NCBI GenBank assembly: GCA_004298065.1
Contig: SCRL01000054.1
Location: forward strand, 31,574-95,573
Reading direction: 5' to 3'
DNA length: 64,000 nt
From: Gammaproteobacteria bacterium
Lineage (GTDB): Bacteria > Pseudomonadota > Gammaproteobacteria > Acidiferrobacterales > Sulfurifustaceae
Part shown: positions 24,058 to 33,764 of the stretch, in pieces
Layout: every line of letters begins with the position of its first letter
Position numbering within the stretch: the stretch's first letter is position 1
Position numbers and translations under genes: made by a program
Notes under the pieces: model-generated
The model's input: only the letters and a program-made list of their open reading frames with translations
What the model was told of the DNA's origin: nothing
Databases searched by the model: none

Positions 24058-25689
24058 ATGGGCGGATTGCGCAAACTGATGACAGTCCTGCGGGCTGCGC
24101 CGCCAACATCAGGCGAGATGGCAGCACGCACCCAAGGCAAGGAAATCGCGCGTCTGCGGTTGACCTTTCTTGTGCCGTTGGTGGCGGTCATCTCGATCAT
24201 CGTGATCGCATACGTTGCCAGCCTGTATCACCGCGAATACGAATATTTGCGGCTCGGCACGGTCAGGCTGAATACCTCGGCCAACGAGCTGTACAGGGAC
24301 GGCCTGAACCACAGCGCGGTCGTGCTGCGCACCGTGATGGGCGTGGTCGCGCACGATGAGTCGTTGCGTGCCGCGCTCGCGCGCAAGGATGTGCCGGCCC
24401 TGCTTCGGCGCGCCGGGCCGATCCTCGACGACCTGAAGAAGGACTACAACATCACGCATTTCTATTTTAGCGGCCCGGACCGCGTGAACCTGCTGCGCGT
24501 GCACAATCCGCCGCGCCACGGCGACGTCATCAATCGCGTGACCACGTTGCTCGCCGAGCGCGATGGCAAGCTGGCGCACGGGGTGGAGCTCGGGCCGTAC
24601 GGCACGTTCACACTGCGACTGGTGGGTCCCTGGTACGAGGAGCGTACCCGGCGCCTGCTGGGTTACGTCGAGTTCGGCATGGAGATCGACAGCGTGCTGG
24701 GATACTTGCGCGATTTCTTCGGTGTCGAGACCTACGTCGTGATCCGCAAGGAATTCCTGAAACGCGAGACGTGGGAGGAAGGGATGCGCATGCTCGGTCA
24801 TGCGGCGACAGACTGGGACCGCTTTCCGGGCGTGGCGTTGGGTCCGCACGGGGCGCGGGCATTGCCCCCGGTATTGGTCGAGCGGTTCGCGCACGACGGC
24901 GGCAGCGGCGAACCGCTTCTGGATATCCGGCCCGGCCAGGCGCCGTACCGCGCGGTCTTCGTGCCGCTGCGCGATATCTCCGGTCGCGAGGTGGGGCAGA
25001 TGGCCCTTCTGGCCGACGTGTCGCAAGAGCTCGAAACCACGCGCCGCCGGGTATACGTCGGCAGCGCGGTCGTGCTCGTCACCGGTGGCCTGCTGGGAGC
25101 ATTCTTCTTCTGGCTCGCAGGGCGCGTCGGGCGGCGCATCGAGCATGACGAAAAGGAACTGCAACGGCTCGCGACGCACGACGGCCTCACCGGCCTTTAT
25201 AACCACCGCACGTTTTACGCGCTGCTGGAGGACGAGATCGCCCGCGCGAAGCGATTCAACCGACCGGTGTCGTTGCTCATGCTCGACATCGACCACTTCA
25301 AGCATGTTAATGACACCCATGGACATCTTGCCGGTGATGCCATCCTGAAGAGTTTGAGCGAGCTGCTCACCCGCCAGGCACGTGCCATCGACCGCGTGTG
25401 CCGCTACGGCGGCGAGGAGATCACCGCGATCCTGCCCGAGACCGAGAACGCCGCCGCGCTGAACATCGCCGAGCGCCTGCGCGCGACGGTGGAACGGGAG
25501 CAGCTCGACATCGGCGACGGCCGCATCGTCAGCGTCACTGTCAGCATCGGGCTGGCCTCCTGGCCGGCACAGGCCGGCGACGCCGAGACATTGGTGGCTG
25601 CCGCGGACACCGCGATGTACGCCGCCAAGCAGGCCGGGCGCAACCGCGTGTGCCGCTATGAACCGGGTTTGCGTGTGCCGGGCGATTGA
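24058..25689 (+). CDS. dCache-GGDEF diguanylate cyclase (GGEEI active-site variant)
   Basis: Membrane-bound cyclic-di-GMP synthase, 543 residues. Helix about 36-58, periplasmic double-Cache domain (about 60-330; YNITHFYFSGPDRVNLLRVH and RHGDVI are typical of the dCache_3 type), second helix (about 340-360) and a GGDEF domain (about 375-535). The active loop reads RYGGEEI where GGDEF or GGEEF is usual; the inhibitory-site RAID lies five residues before it. The metal Asp in LMLDIDHFKHVNDTHGH is present, so activity is likely despite the Ile. GGAAGGG precedes the ATG. Its sensor is clearly paralogous to that of the next gene. Confidence 0.88.
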   Translation: MGGLRKLMTVLRAAPPTSGEMAARTQGKEIARLRLTFLVPLVAVISIIVIAYVASLYHREYEYLRLGTVRLNTSANELYRDGLNHSAVVLRTVMGVVAHDESLRAALARKDVPALLRRAGPILDDLKKDYNITHFYFSGPDRVNLLRVHNPPRHGDVINRVTTLLAERDGKLAHGVELGPYGTFTLRLVGPWYEERTRRLLGYVEFGMEIDSVLGYLRDFFGVETYVVIRKEFLKRETWEEGMRMLGHAATDWDRFPGVALGPHGARALPPVLVERFAHDGGSGEPLLDIRPGQAPYRAVFVPLRDISGREVGQMALLADVSQELETTRRRVYVGSAVVLVTGGLLGAFFFWLAGRVGRRIEHDEKELQRLATHDGLTGLYNHRTFYALLEDEIARAKRFNRPVSLLMLDIDHFKHVNDTHGHLAGDAILKSLSELLTRQARAIDRVCRYGGEEITAILPETENAAALNIAERLRATVEREQLDIGDGRIVSVTVSIGLASWPAQAGDAETLVAAADTAMYAAKQAGRNRVCRYEPGLRVPGD

Positions 25690-25821
25690 AGTGTTGGCAT
25701 GGCAGCAAATCCGGCGAAGAGCCAACATCGGCGGCACATAATGGATTGAACCGCTCAACCTCTTTAGACCCCACGCGGGTTATGGACTAAAGTTAGCCGT
25801 AAGACAAAGGAACGATCTTCC

Positions 25822-25932
25822 ATGGATACGGTGACAACGGTATTTCGGTTTCCGGCCGGTTCCCGGTTCGCGGACAATACCGAACCCCGTGTCCTCCCCA
25901 AGGAAGCGCGACTCACCGGGGGCCGGGTGTGA
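25822..25932 (+). CDS. putative 36-residue ORF translationally coupled to the dCache gene
   Basis: Starts MDTVTTVFRFPAGSRF, has AAAGGAA about ten bases upstream, and ends with a TGA that overlaps the GTG start of the next gene (GTGA). No homology recognised; no helix or signal. The overlap suggests coupled translation, and the weak ribosome site of the next gene supports a need for it. It could be a regulatory leader or a small protein; chance is not excluded. Confidence 0.4.
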   Translation: MDTVTTVFRFPAGSRFADNTEPRVLPKEARLTGGRV

Positions 25933-27074
25933 TCTCTTCCCTCGGATTCAAGAAACAAATCCTGCTCGCCATGCTGACCGCGGTGGTCGTGTTGCTGGTT
26001 TCGTTCGTCGCCGGCGTTTATTACCTGGAAACGCGGCACATGGCGCAGGAAACGGCGGAGCGGAATCGCACGATACAGACGTTCTACCAGCACGAGCTTA
26101 CCGAACGCGCCCGCCGATTGGGCAGTGTGATGGCCTCGATGCAGAACGGGCCGCTGCATGCGGCCCTGCGCGCGCGCGACCGCGCGAGCCTGGCGCGCGC
26201 CACCGCCCCGCTGTTCCGGGAGCTGCGCGGCAAGTACGGCATTACCCATCTCTATTTTTCCGACACCGCACGCGTGAACCTGCTGCGGGCCCACGAGCCC
26301 GGACGCCACGGCGATGTCATCGAGCGTTTCACCACGCGCGAGGCCCAGCGTCGCGGGCAGGACGTTTGGGGCACCGAACTCGGCCCGCTCGGCACCTTCA
26401 CCCTGCGGTACGTCAGCCCGTGGCGCGAGAACGGAAAGGTGGTCGGTTTCGTGGAGCTTGGCGAGGAGCTGACGCCGGTGGCCGACCAGATACGCGAGCT
26501 GTTCCAGTGCGAGTGCGTGCTCTTTATCTACAAACGATATCTGGATCGCAACGAATGGGAGTCGGGCATGAAGATGCTCGGCCGCACGCCGCACTGGGAG
26601 CGCTATGCAGATGCGGTCGTGACCTATCGCACGTCGGAGCTGCTGCCGGAAACGGTGGACCGGATAATGCGCAACCGCCCACCGGACGCGACAGCGCCGA
26701 TCGCAACCACTGTCGACGGCCGGGACCTGCACGTCACCTGGATGGCGCTCAAAGATGCCGCGGCACGCGAGGTGGGAGGGCTGGTCCTGGTCCGCGACCT
26801 GAGCCCGTTCACGGTGTCGCGGCGGCAGGTGGTATACACTGTTGGTGCGTTCTACCTCGGGTTCGCGGCGCTGCTGTCCTGGTTCTTCTACGCGGTGCTT
26901 GGCCAGCTCGAGCGCGAGCGCGATGTCGAGCAGGCGAAACTCAAACAGCAGCTCGACGAGCTGCGACGCTTCCAGCGGGTCACTGTCGGACGCGAGCTGC
27001 GCCTGAAGGAGCTTGAGGAAGAGAACGCCCGCCTCAAGGCCCGCCTCGACGAATTACAGCGTCCTGCGACGTAA
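25929..27074 (+). CDS. dCache membrane sensor protein with C-terminal coiled coil and no output domain
   Basis: 381 residues: membrane helix (about 9-30), periplasmic double-Cache domain (about 35-290) and a second helix (about 300-322). A charged coiled coil follows (about 323-378, many Glu/Arg/Leu heptads such as LKELEEENARLKARLDEL). There is no GGDEF, EAL, HD-GYP, kinase or methyl-accepting domain. The sensor shares YGITHLYFSDTARVNLLRAH, RHGDVIERFTT and ELGPLGTFTLRYVSPW with the preceding cyclase, so it is a duplicate. It starts with GTG 25929 overlapping a short ORF, and the soluble HD-GYP gene begins 27 bases after its stop. I infer that it passes a signal to that partner through the coiled coil. 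Confidence 0.82.
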   Translation: MISSLGFKKQILLAMLTAVVVLLVSFVAGVYYLETRHMAQETAERNRTIQTFYQHELTERARRLGSVMASMQNGPLHAALRARDRASLARATAPLFRELRGKYGITHLYFSDTARVNLLRAHEPGRHGDVIERFTTREAQRRGQDVWGTELGPLGTFTLRYVSPWRENGKVVGFVELGEELTPVADQIRELFQCECVLFIYKRYLDRNEWESGMKMLGRTPHWERYADAVVTYRTSELLPETVDRIMRNRPPDATAPIATTVDGRDLHVTWMALKDAAAREVGGLVLVRDLSPFTVSRRQVVYTVGAFYLGFAALLSWFFYAVLGQLERERDVEQAKLKQQLDELRRFQRVTVGRELRLKELEEENARLKARLDELQRPAT

Positions 27075-27101
27075 GCGCCGATCGCCGGCTGGAGCAGAGC
27101 G

Positions 27102-30100
27102 ATGCGCAAGGACAAGGACACACGCCACGACCCCGCCGATGCCGACGAGCTGGTCCGGCTGACGGAAGAACTCGAGCGGCGCAACGCCGCACTCGAGGCC
27201 CAGGTGCGGGAGCAGGACCGCAACCGCGTCGCGCTGTTGCACCTGCTCGAAGACCTGGAGCACGAGCACAAGCAAGTCGAGCAGGCGCGGCGCGAGTGGA
27301 CCCTGGCGTTCGACGCCATCCACGACCCGGTGTTCCTGCACAACGCCGATTACCGCATCGTGCGCGCCAACCGTGCCTACGCCGCGCGCGCCGGCCTGCC
27401 GTTCAAGGACCTTATCGGCAAGCCCTACTGGGAGGTATTTCCCCGGGGCGCCGGTCCGCTCCCGAGTTGCCGCCGGGCAATGTCGCAAGCGGAAGAAACG
27501 GAGGCGGCGGAGGAAGTCCGGCTCGACACCGGCGAGATTTTTCTTTCGCGCAGTTTCGGCGTGCGGGACGCGCAGGGCGCGTACCTCTATTCCGTGCATG
27601 TTCTGGAAAACGTCACCGAGCGGCACAAGTCCGAGCAGGCGCTGCGCGAAAGCGAGGAACGTTTCCGCAGGTTGTTCGAGCATTCCAACGACGCGATCTT
27701 CATCCATACCCTGACGGGCGAACTGCTCGACGCCAACGCGCAAGCAGAGCGGTTACTGGGTTATCCGCTCGACGTCCTGAAGACAATTCCCGTGACGCAG
27801 TACTCGCCACCCGAGGATGCTGAGCTTGGCAGGCGAGCGTTCGAGGAAACCAGGACGAAGGGACACGTCCGCTTCGAGAGCCATTTTCGTCATGCCAACG
27901 GAAACCTTATCGATGTGGAAATCAGCAGCCGCATCGTCGACAGCGCGAAGGGGATTGTCCAAGGTGTCGTCCGCGACATCACCGCGCGCAAGCGCGCGGA
28001 AGAAGCGTTGCGGGACGAAAAGCTTTTTTCCGATGAGACCATCGAAAGCCTGCCGGGTGTCTTTTACCTGTTCGACACCGGCGGTCGTTTTGTGCGCTGG
28101 AACCGGAGTTTGGAAATCGTCAGTGGCTATTCGCACGACGAGATCGGGAGCATGCACCCGGCCGATCTGTTCACCGGCGCGGATCGGCAACATATTGTCG
28201 AGCGGATTGCGGAGGTGTTTGAGAAGGGCGAATCCACGGCAGAGGCCGCGTTTACCGCTAAGGATGGGCGCCGGATTCCGTTCTTTTTCACCGGCCGCCG
28301 GGTGGAGCTGGCAGGCACGGTTTATCTCGTCGGTATGGGGATCGACATCTCCGCGCGCACTCGGGCAGAGGTGGCGCTGCGACAGAGCGAAGAGAAATTC
28401 CGCTCACTGGTCGAGACGACGAGTGACTGGATATGGGAGGTCGATCGAGACGGTCGGTATACTTATATCAGCCCCAAGGTCGAGACGTTGCTGGGATATC
28501 GGCCGGAGGAGATGTTGGGCAAGTCACCCTTCGATTTCATGGCGCCGGAAGAGGCCAAGCGGGTCCGGGGCGTGTTCGGCCAGGCGATAGCGGCGCGCGC
28601 GCCATTCACCTCGCTGGAAAATATCAATCTCCGCAAGGATGGACGCCGGGTGCTCCTGGAGAGCAGCGGAATTCCGTTCTTCGACACGAGCGGGAATTTT
28701 GCGGGCTATCGGGGTATCGACCGCGACGTTACCGGGCGCAAGGAAGCGGAAACGAGAGTTCGCAGCGAACGGGACAGGGCCCAGCGTTACCTGGATATCG
28801 CGGGGGTCATGCTGGTGGCGCTGGACTCGAAGGGAAACGTGACGCTCATCAATCGCAAGGGGTGCGAGATGCTAGGGTATCCGGAAACGGAAATCGTCGG
28901 CCAATCCTGGTTCGATCGTTTTCTGCCCGAACAATCCCGAAAGGATGCGCGCAAGATATTCGAACAAGTCCTGGCGGGCGAGTCGCGATTGACCGAATTT
29001 TACGAAAACCCTGTTCTCGTCCGTGACGGTACCGAGCGCGTCATCGCGTGGCACAACCGTATACTCACGGACGACACCGGCAGGCCTGTCGGTACGCTGA
29101 GTTCCGGCGAAGACATCACCGAGCGCAAATGGGCGGAAATGGCGCTGCACCGCAGTAACCGCGCTCTCAAGACATTGAGCGCCTGCAATGCCGCCCTGGT
29201 CCATGCACAGAGCGAATCCGAGTTGCTTCGGCAGATCTGTCACGTGATCGTCGAAACAGGCGCCTATGCCTACGCGTGGATCGGTTACGCCGCGGGCGAC
29301 GGCGAGAGGCGCATCCGGCCGATGGCGCAAGACGGTTTCGAGCCGGGTGTGCTCGAGGCCCGGCCTTGGCCGGTGCAGAGCCAGGACCCATGCAGTACCG
29401 CTGTGCGCGAGGGCATGGTGGTAGTCGCGCGCGATACGGCCAACGATCCGGCACTGGCCGAACGACGCGACATGATCGAGCAGCTGGGTATCGGCTCCAT
29501 CGCGGCGTTCCCGCTGATGAGCGGCGACGAAGCGTTCGGCATGCTGAGCATCTATTCGCGCGAACGCGACGCCTTCAACCCGAGCGAGCTGAATTTGCTT
29601 GCCGAGATGGCCGAGGACCTCAATTTCGGCGTCCTCACGCTGCGTGCGCGCACAGAGCATCAGCAGCTCCAGGAAGAGCACCTCAAGACGGCCGAACGTC
29701 TGAAGGAAACCCTTTCCGACACCATCCGCGCCATCGCGCTCACGGTCGAGAAGCGCGATCCCTACACCGCCGGCCACCAGAACAAGGTCGCTGACCTGTG
29801 CGTGGCCATTGGCCGCGAGTTGAAGCTGCCGGAAGACCGCATCGAGGGTTTGCGTCTCGGGGCCACGATCCACGACATCGGCAAGGTCTATGTGCCGGCG
29901 GAGATTTTGAACCGCCCCGGAAAGCTGAGCGATGCGGAGTTCGAGATCATCAAGAGCCATCCCGATGTCGGCTACGAGATCATCAAGGACGTGAAATTTC
30001 CCTGGCCGGTGGCCGAAACGGTCCGGCAGCACCACGAACACCTCGACGGCAGCGGCTATCCCCGGGGACTCAGGGGCGAGGCGATTATTCTCGAGGCGCG

Positions 30101-30278
30101 CATCCTCGCGGTCGCCGACGTGGTTGAGGCCATGGCCTCGCATCGACCGTACCGGTCGGCGCTCGGGATCGAGGCGGCGCTGACGGAGATCGAGCGCCAT
30201 CGCGGCGATTGGTACGATCCCGCGGTGGTGGACGCCTGCCTACGGTTGTTCCGCGAGAAGCGGTTCGCGTTCGGCTGA
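27102..30278 (+). CDS. soluble multi-PAS-GAF-HD-GYP cyclic-di-GMP phosphodiesterase
   Basis: Cytoplasmic 1058-residue phosphodiesterase with no membrane helix. Order: N-terminal coiled coil (about 10-65, LVRLTEELERRNAALEAQV and following), five PAS domains (starting near 67, 186, 311, 432 and 560), a GAF domain (about 690-845) and an HD-GYP domain (about 868-1050). Catalytic residues are intact: TAGHQNKV, HDIGKVYVP, HPDVGY, HHEHLDGSGYPRG. Closest architecture in the window is the MASE3 protein, which carries the membrane part itself. The N-terminal coiled coil, directly after a dCache protein that ends in one, suggests a split receptor. Last gene of the cluster, 17 bases from convergent hemW. 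Confidence 0.9.
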   Translation: MRKDKDTRHDPADADELVRLTEELERRNAALEAQVREQDRNRVALLHLLEDLEHEHKQVEQARREWTLAFDAIHDPVFLHNADYRIVRANRAYAARAGLPFKDLIGKPYWEVFPRGAGPLPSCRRAMSQAEETEAAEEVRLDTGEIFLSRSFGVRDAQGAYLYSVHVLENVTERHKSEQALRESEERFRRLFEHSNDAIFIHTLTGELLDANAQAERLLGYPLDVLKTIPVTQYSPPEDAELGRRAFEETRTKGHVRFESHFRHANGNLIDVEISSRIVDSAKGIVQGVVRDITARKRAEEALRDEKLFSDETIESLPGVFYLFDTGGRFVRWNRSLEIVSGYSHDEIGSMHPADLFTGADRQHIVERIAEVFEKGESTAEAAFTAKDGRRIPFFFTGRRVELAGTVYLVGMGIDISARTRAEVALRQSEEKFRSLVETTSDWIWEVDRDGRYTYISPKVETLLGYRPEEMLGKSPFDFMAPEEAKRVRGVFGQAIAARAPFTSLENINLRKDGRRVLLESSGIPFFDTSGNFAGYRGIDRDVTGRKEAETRVRSERDRAQRYLDIAGVMLVALDSKGNVTLINRKGCEMLGYPETEIVGQSWFDRFLPEQSRKDARKIFEQVLAGESRLTEFYENPVLVRDGTERVIAWHNRILTDDTGRPVGTLSSGEDITERKWAEMALHRSNRALKTLSACNAALVHAQSESELLRQICHVIVETGAYAYAWIGYAAGDGERRIRPMAQDGFEPGVLEARPWPVQSQDPCSTAVREGMVVVARDTANDPALAERRDMIEQLGIGSIAAFPLMSGDEAFGMLSIYSRERDAFNPSELNLLAEMAEDLNFGVLTLRARTEHQQLQEEHLKTAERLKETLSDTIRAIALTVEKRDPYTAGHQNKVADLCVAIGRELKLPEDRIEGLRLGATIHDIGKVYVPAEILNRPGKLSDAEFEIIKSHPDVGYEIIKDVKFPWPVAETVRQHHEHLDGSGYPRGLRGEAIILEARILAVADVVEAMASHRPYRSALGIEAALTEIERHRGDWYDPAVVDACLRLFREKRFAFG

Positions 30279-30295
30279 GGCCGGATGTCGCGGCT

Positions 30296-31450
30296 TTAGA
30301 CGAACAACTCGACGAGGTTATTGAGAAAACGCCGACCCCGTTCCGTGGGCTGGATCGCGACGCCGTCCTCGGCGAGCAGGCCGCGATGCCGTGCTTCGCG
30401 CAGCGGCGCCTCGGCTGCGTCGAGCGACAGCCCGGTGCGCGCGGTAAAGAGCGCGGTCGGGAAGCCGTTCGTCAGGCGCAGTGCGTTCAACATGAACTCG
30501 GCGAGTGCGTCGCGCGCGCTCAGCGACTGCTCGCCGCCAATGGCGGAACCGGTTCCGGCCTTGGCCAGGTATTCCTCGGGATGCTTGCGTTTCCAGCGGC
30601 GCGTAATGACAGCCGTGTTCGTGAGTTTGCCGTGTGCGCCAGCGCCGATACCGAGATAGTCGCCGAACTCCCAATAGTTGAGATTGTGACGACACGCGCG
30701 ACCGGGTTTTGCGTAGGCCGACACTTCGTATTGCCTGAAGCCTGCCGTGGCAAGCTCGGCCTGAATCGCCTGCTGCATGTCCCAGATCGCATCGTCGTCC
30801 GGCAACACCGGCGGGCGGGCGTGGAACAGCGTGTTCGGCTCGATCGTGAGCTGATAGGCCGAGAGATGGGTCGGTTGCAGCGCGATGGCGGTGCGAACGT
30901 CGGTCATGGCCTGCTCCAATGTCTGTCCCGGCAGGCCGAACATGAGGTCTAAATTGTAATTATCGAAGCCCGCGGCGTGTGCAGCTTCGGCCGCGCGCAG
31001 CGCCTCGTCGCGCCCATGAATGCGCCCAAGGATTTTCAGTTTTTCGTCGTCGAAGCTCTGAATGCCGATGGACAACCGATTCACGCCGGCGTCGCGGAAG
31101 CCCTTGAAGCGCTCCACATCCACGGTCCCGGGATTGGCTTCAAGTGTGATCTCGGCATCATCCGCGACGGCGATGTGCGCACGCACGCCGTCGAGCAGGC
31201 TCGCAATGGACTCGGGTGAAAACAGGCTCGGCGTGCCGCCGCCGAAAAAGACGGTCTCGATCCGGCGCGCTTCGATGGTCGGCAGTTCTGTGTCGAGATC
31301 GCGCAGCAGCGCGTCCACGTAGGCGCGTTCGGGGACGGCGCCGCGCGTTGCATGCGAATTGAAATCGCAATACGGGCACTTGCGCACGCACCAAGGAAAG
31401 TGGACGTACAGTGACAGCGGCGGAAGTATGGCGAAACGGGGCATGGGCAT
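30296..31450 (-). CDS. hemW: radical SAM heme chaperone HemW
   Basis: Radical SAM protein related to oxygen-independent coproporphyrinogen oxidase, now viewed as a heme chaperone. The 384 residues start with SLYVHFPWCVRKCPYCDFNSH, which carries the CX3CX2C iron-sulfur motif with the Phe-Asn of HemW, followed by FFGGGTPSLFS and RLSIGIQSFDD. The extra N-terminal Cys region of true HemN is missing, in line with HemW. Minus-strand order is rph, rdgB, EamA exporter, hemW, the common rdgB-hemW neighbourhood of gammaproteobacteria with an exporter inserted. Confidence 0.93.
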   Translation of the reverse strand: MPMPRFAILPPLSLYVHFPWCVRKCPYCDFNSHATRGAVPERAYVDALLRDLDTELPTIEARRIETVFFGGGTPSLFSPESIASLLDGVRAHIAVADDAEITLEANPGTVDVERFKGFRDAGVNRLSIGIQSFDDEKLKILGRIHGRDEALRAAEAAHAAGFDNYNLDLMFGLPGQTLEQAMTDVRTAIALQPTHLSAYQLTIEPNTLFHARPPVLPDDDAIWDMQQAIQAELATAGFRQYEVSAYAKPGRACRHNLNYWEFGDYLGIGAGAHGKLTNTAVITRRWKRKHPEEYLAKAGTGSAIGGEQSLSARDALAEFMLNALRLTNGFPTALFTARTGLSLDAAEAPLREARHRGLLAEDGVAIQPTERGRRFLNNLVELFV

Positions 31451-31478
31451 GCGAACGGCGAAGAAACGCCATTATATG

Positions 31479-32396
31479 CTAGCCGCGCTGTGCCGGCGGC
31501 ACGACCGCTTTCGGCCGGGAGGTCGTGACCAGCACCACGCCCGCGAGAATCACGATCATGCCGCCGAGCTGCACGGCATCGAGCCGTTCGTCGAGCCACC
31601 ACCAGCCCAGCACCACGGCGATGGCGGGATTCACGTAGGCATAGGTGCCGAGCATCGCCGGGTTGACCTCGTGCAGCAGCCAGGCGTAGGCGGCGTAGCC
31701 GAAGCACGAGCCGAACACGATGAGGTAGGCGAGCGACATCATGCCGTCTTCTGTCCAGGTCCAGCGCGGGATTTCGCCGTCTATGACGCCGATCGTGCAC
31801 AGCACCGCGCCGGCGATCAGCGATTGCAGCGCCGCGCTCATGAACGGCGGCGTCGCCGGTTTGGCGCGCTTGAGGTAGATCGAGCCCACGGCCCAGGACA
31901 GCGCGGCCGCGAGCAGCGCCAGCTGCGCGGCGAGGTGATCGAACACGAAATCTTTACCCGGTAGCAGCAGCACGGCAACGCCGAGAAAGCCGAGCGCCAG
32001 CCCGGCTACCGTGCGGGCCGAAAGCTTGTGGCCGTCGTGCCCGAGCGCGCCGAACCAGGCGAGCCACAGCGCGGTGGTGGCGACGATCAGCGCCGCCTGG
32101 TTCGACGGCACCCATTGTTCGCCCCAGACCACGAGACCGTTCGCGCTCACGAACAGCAGCAGCGCCGTCACGATCAGGAATTTCCACTCGATGATGGCGC
32201 GCGGGATTCTCTGACCGCGCCACGCGGCGTACGCCCACAGCAGCAGGCCGGCGAAGACGAAGCGCACGCCGGCAAACAGCGCCGCCGGCAGTTCCTGCAC
32301 GCCAACGCGGATGGCGAGATAGGTCGAACCCCAGATGAGATAGACCGCGGCGAAGGCGACGATGACTTTCCACCGCCAACCGGGATCGGGGTGCAT
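31479..32396 (-). CDS. EamA-family (drug/metabolite transporter) exporter
   Basis: Inner-membrane transporter of 305 residues with ten predicted helices in two EamA repeats (about 10-145 and 155-290). AVYLIWGSTYLAIRVGVQELP at the start and GVRFVFAGLLLWAYA are typical of the YedA/RhaT-like branch; each repeat ends in a hydrophobic Pro/Gly-rich helix. It starts three bases after the rdgB stop on the same strand, so it is in the rph-rdgB-hemW operon. Substrate unknown: family members export amino acids, nucleosides or drugs. Confidence 0.9.
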   Translation of the reverse strand: MHPDPGWRWKVIVAFAAVYLIWGSTYLAIRVGVQELPAALFAGVRFVFAGLLLWAYAAWRGQRIPRAIIEWKFLIVTALLLFVSANGLVVWGEQWVPSNQAALIVATTALWLAWFGALGHDGHKLSARTVAGLALGFLGVAVLLLPGKDFVFDHLAAQLALLAAALSWAVGSIYLKRAKPATPPFMSAALQSLIAGAVLCTIGVIDGEIPRWTWTEDGMMSLAYLIVFGSCFGYAAYAWLLHEVNPAMLGTYAYVNPAIAVVLGWWWLDERLDAVQLGGMIVILAGVVLVTTSRPKAVVPPAQRG

Positions 32397-32399
32397 GGC

Positions 32400-33002
32400 C
32401 TAGAGGTGCGCTGTCCCGAGCGTCGAGACCAGCTTCCGCAAGGCCTGCCCGCGATGTGAAAGCGCATTTTTTGTTTCAGGCGGCAGTTGCGCCGACGAGC
32501 AATTGTGCGTCGGCACGAAGAAGACCGGATCGTAACCGAAACCGTGCTCGCCCACCGGCGCATGCAGGATGCGGCCTTCCCACGTGCCCAGGCAGATGAT
32601 CGGCGTCGGATCGAACTCGTGGCGCAGGTACACCATCGCGCACTGGAAGCGCGCGGCGCGTTTCGCATCCGGCACGCTTTTTATATCTTCGAGCAGCTTT
32701 AGAAGATTCGCCTTGTCGCCCGCACCCTTGCCGGCGTAACGCGCCGAGTAGATGCCCGGCGCGCCGTGGAGCGCGTCCACTTCGAGGCCGGAGTCGTCGG
32801 CGATGGCGGCGAGCTGGGTGAAGCGCGCGGCGTTGCGCGCTTTCAAAATGGCGTTCTCGACGAAGGTGAGGCCGGTCTCCTCGGCTTCCGTTACCTCGAA
32901 ATCCGACTGCGGCACCACCGACAGGTGCAGTCCCGCGAGCATCTGATTGATCTCGCGCACCTTGCCCGGGTTGTTCGAGGCCAGGACGATCTTGCGGCTC
33001 AT
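32400..33002 (-). CDS. rdgB: XTP/dITP pyrophosphatase RdgB (HAM1 family)
   Basis: House-cleaning hydrolase that converts dITP and XTP to monophosphates. The 200-residue protein begins [19 protein letters not shown] (the nucleotide-binding SNN-GK motif), has [13 protein letters not shown] and [23 protein letters not shown] (the metal and substrate loop), and ends with FGYDPVF and [11 protein letters not shown]. All family motifs are present at normal length. It begins one base after the rph stop, consistent with an operon. Confidence 0.96.
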   Translation of the reverse strand: MSRKIVLASNNPGKVREINQMLAGLHLSVVPQSDFEVTEAEETGLTFVENAILKARNAARFTQLAAIADDSGLEVDALHGAPGIYSARYAGKGAGDKANLLKLLEDIKSVPDAKRAARFQCAMVYLRHEFDPTPIICLGTWEGRILHAPVGEHGFGYDPVFFVPTHNCSSAQLPPETKNALSHRGQALRKLVSTLGTAHL

Positions 33003-33003
33003 G

Positions 33004-33723
33004 CTACTTGAGCCCGAGCGCCTCGCGCTGGCGCGCGATGAGTTGTGCGATGCCGTGGCGCGCGAGCTTGGTCATCGCGGCCATCTCGTCCTCGCTGAAG
33101 GCCACGCCCTCGGCCGTGCCCTGGAGCTCGATGAAGCGGCCGGCCTCGTTCATGACGAAATTCATATCGGTCTCGGCATTCGAGTCCTCGGCGTAGTCGA
33201 GGTCGAGCACCGGCGTGCCTTTATAAATCCCGGTCGAAACCGAGGCCACCTGGTGCGTGAGCGGGTTCTTTTCGAGCAGATCCTTGTCGAGCAGGTGCTG
33301 GATGGCATCGGCGAGCGCGACGAAACCGCCGGTGATGCTCGCGGTGCGCGTGCCGCCGTCGGCCTGGAGCACGTCGCAGTCCACCGTAATCGTACGCTCG
33401 CCCAGAAGCGTTAAATCCACGGCTGAACGCAGGCTGCGACCGATCAGGCGCTGGATCTCCTGCGTGCGCCCACCCTGCTTGCCGCTCGCGGCCTCGCGCG
33501 GGGTGCGCGTGCCGGTGGCGCGCGGCAGCATGCCGTACTCGGCCGTGACCCAGCCCTGGCCCTTGCCCTTGAGGAAAAACGGCACCCGTTCCTCGACGCT
33601 CGCGGTGCACAGCACGCGCGTGTCGCCGAACTCGATCAGCACCGAGCCCTCGGCGTGCTTGGTGTAGCGGCGGGTGAGGCGGATGGAGCGCAGTTCGTCG
33701 GGGGCGCGGCCGCTCGGTCGCAT
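33004..33723 (-). CDS. rph: RNase PH
   Basis: Phosphate-dependent 3'-5' exoribonuclease that trims tRNA 3' ends. The 239 residues match the family exactly: [14 protein letters not shown] start, [28 protein letters not shown], the phosphate-binding [14 protein letters not shown] and [14 protein letters not shown]. First gene of the minus-strand rph-rdgB-EamA-hemW group, and 41 bases from the protein phosphatase gene upstream on the same strand. Confidence 0.96.
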   Translation of the reverse strand: MRPSGRAPDELRSIRLTRRYTKHAEGSVLIEFGDTRVLCTASVEERVPFFLKGKGQGWVTAEYGMLPRATGTRTPREAASGKQGGRTQEIQRLIGRSLRSAVDLTLLGERTITVDCDVLQADGGTRTASITGGFVALADAIQHLLDKDLLEKNPLTHQVASVSTGIYKGTPVLDLDYAEDSNAETDMNFVMNEAGRFIELQGTAEGVAFSEDEMAAMTKLARHGIAQLIARQREALGLK

Positions 33724-33764
33724 GGGATGTCTCGCGGGTGATGGAGCCGCGATTCTAACGTAAC

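Noticed and set aside
25787..25805. Sigma-28-like sequence (TAAAGTTA next to GCCGTAAG)
   Set aside because: The two parts are directly adjacent; a sigma-28 promoter needs about 11 bases between them.
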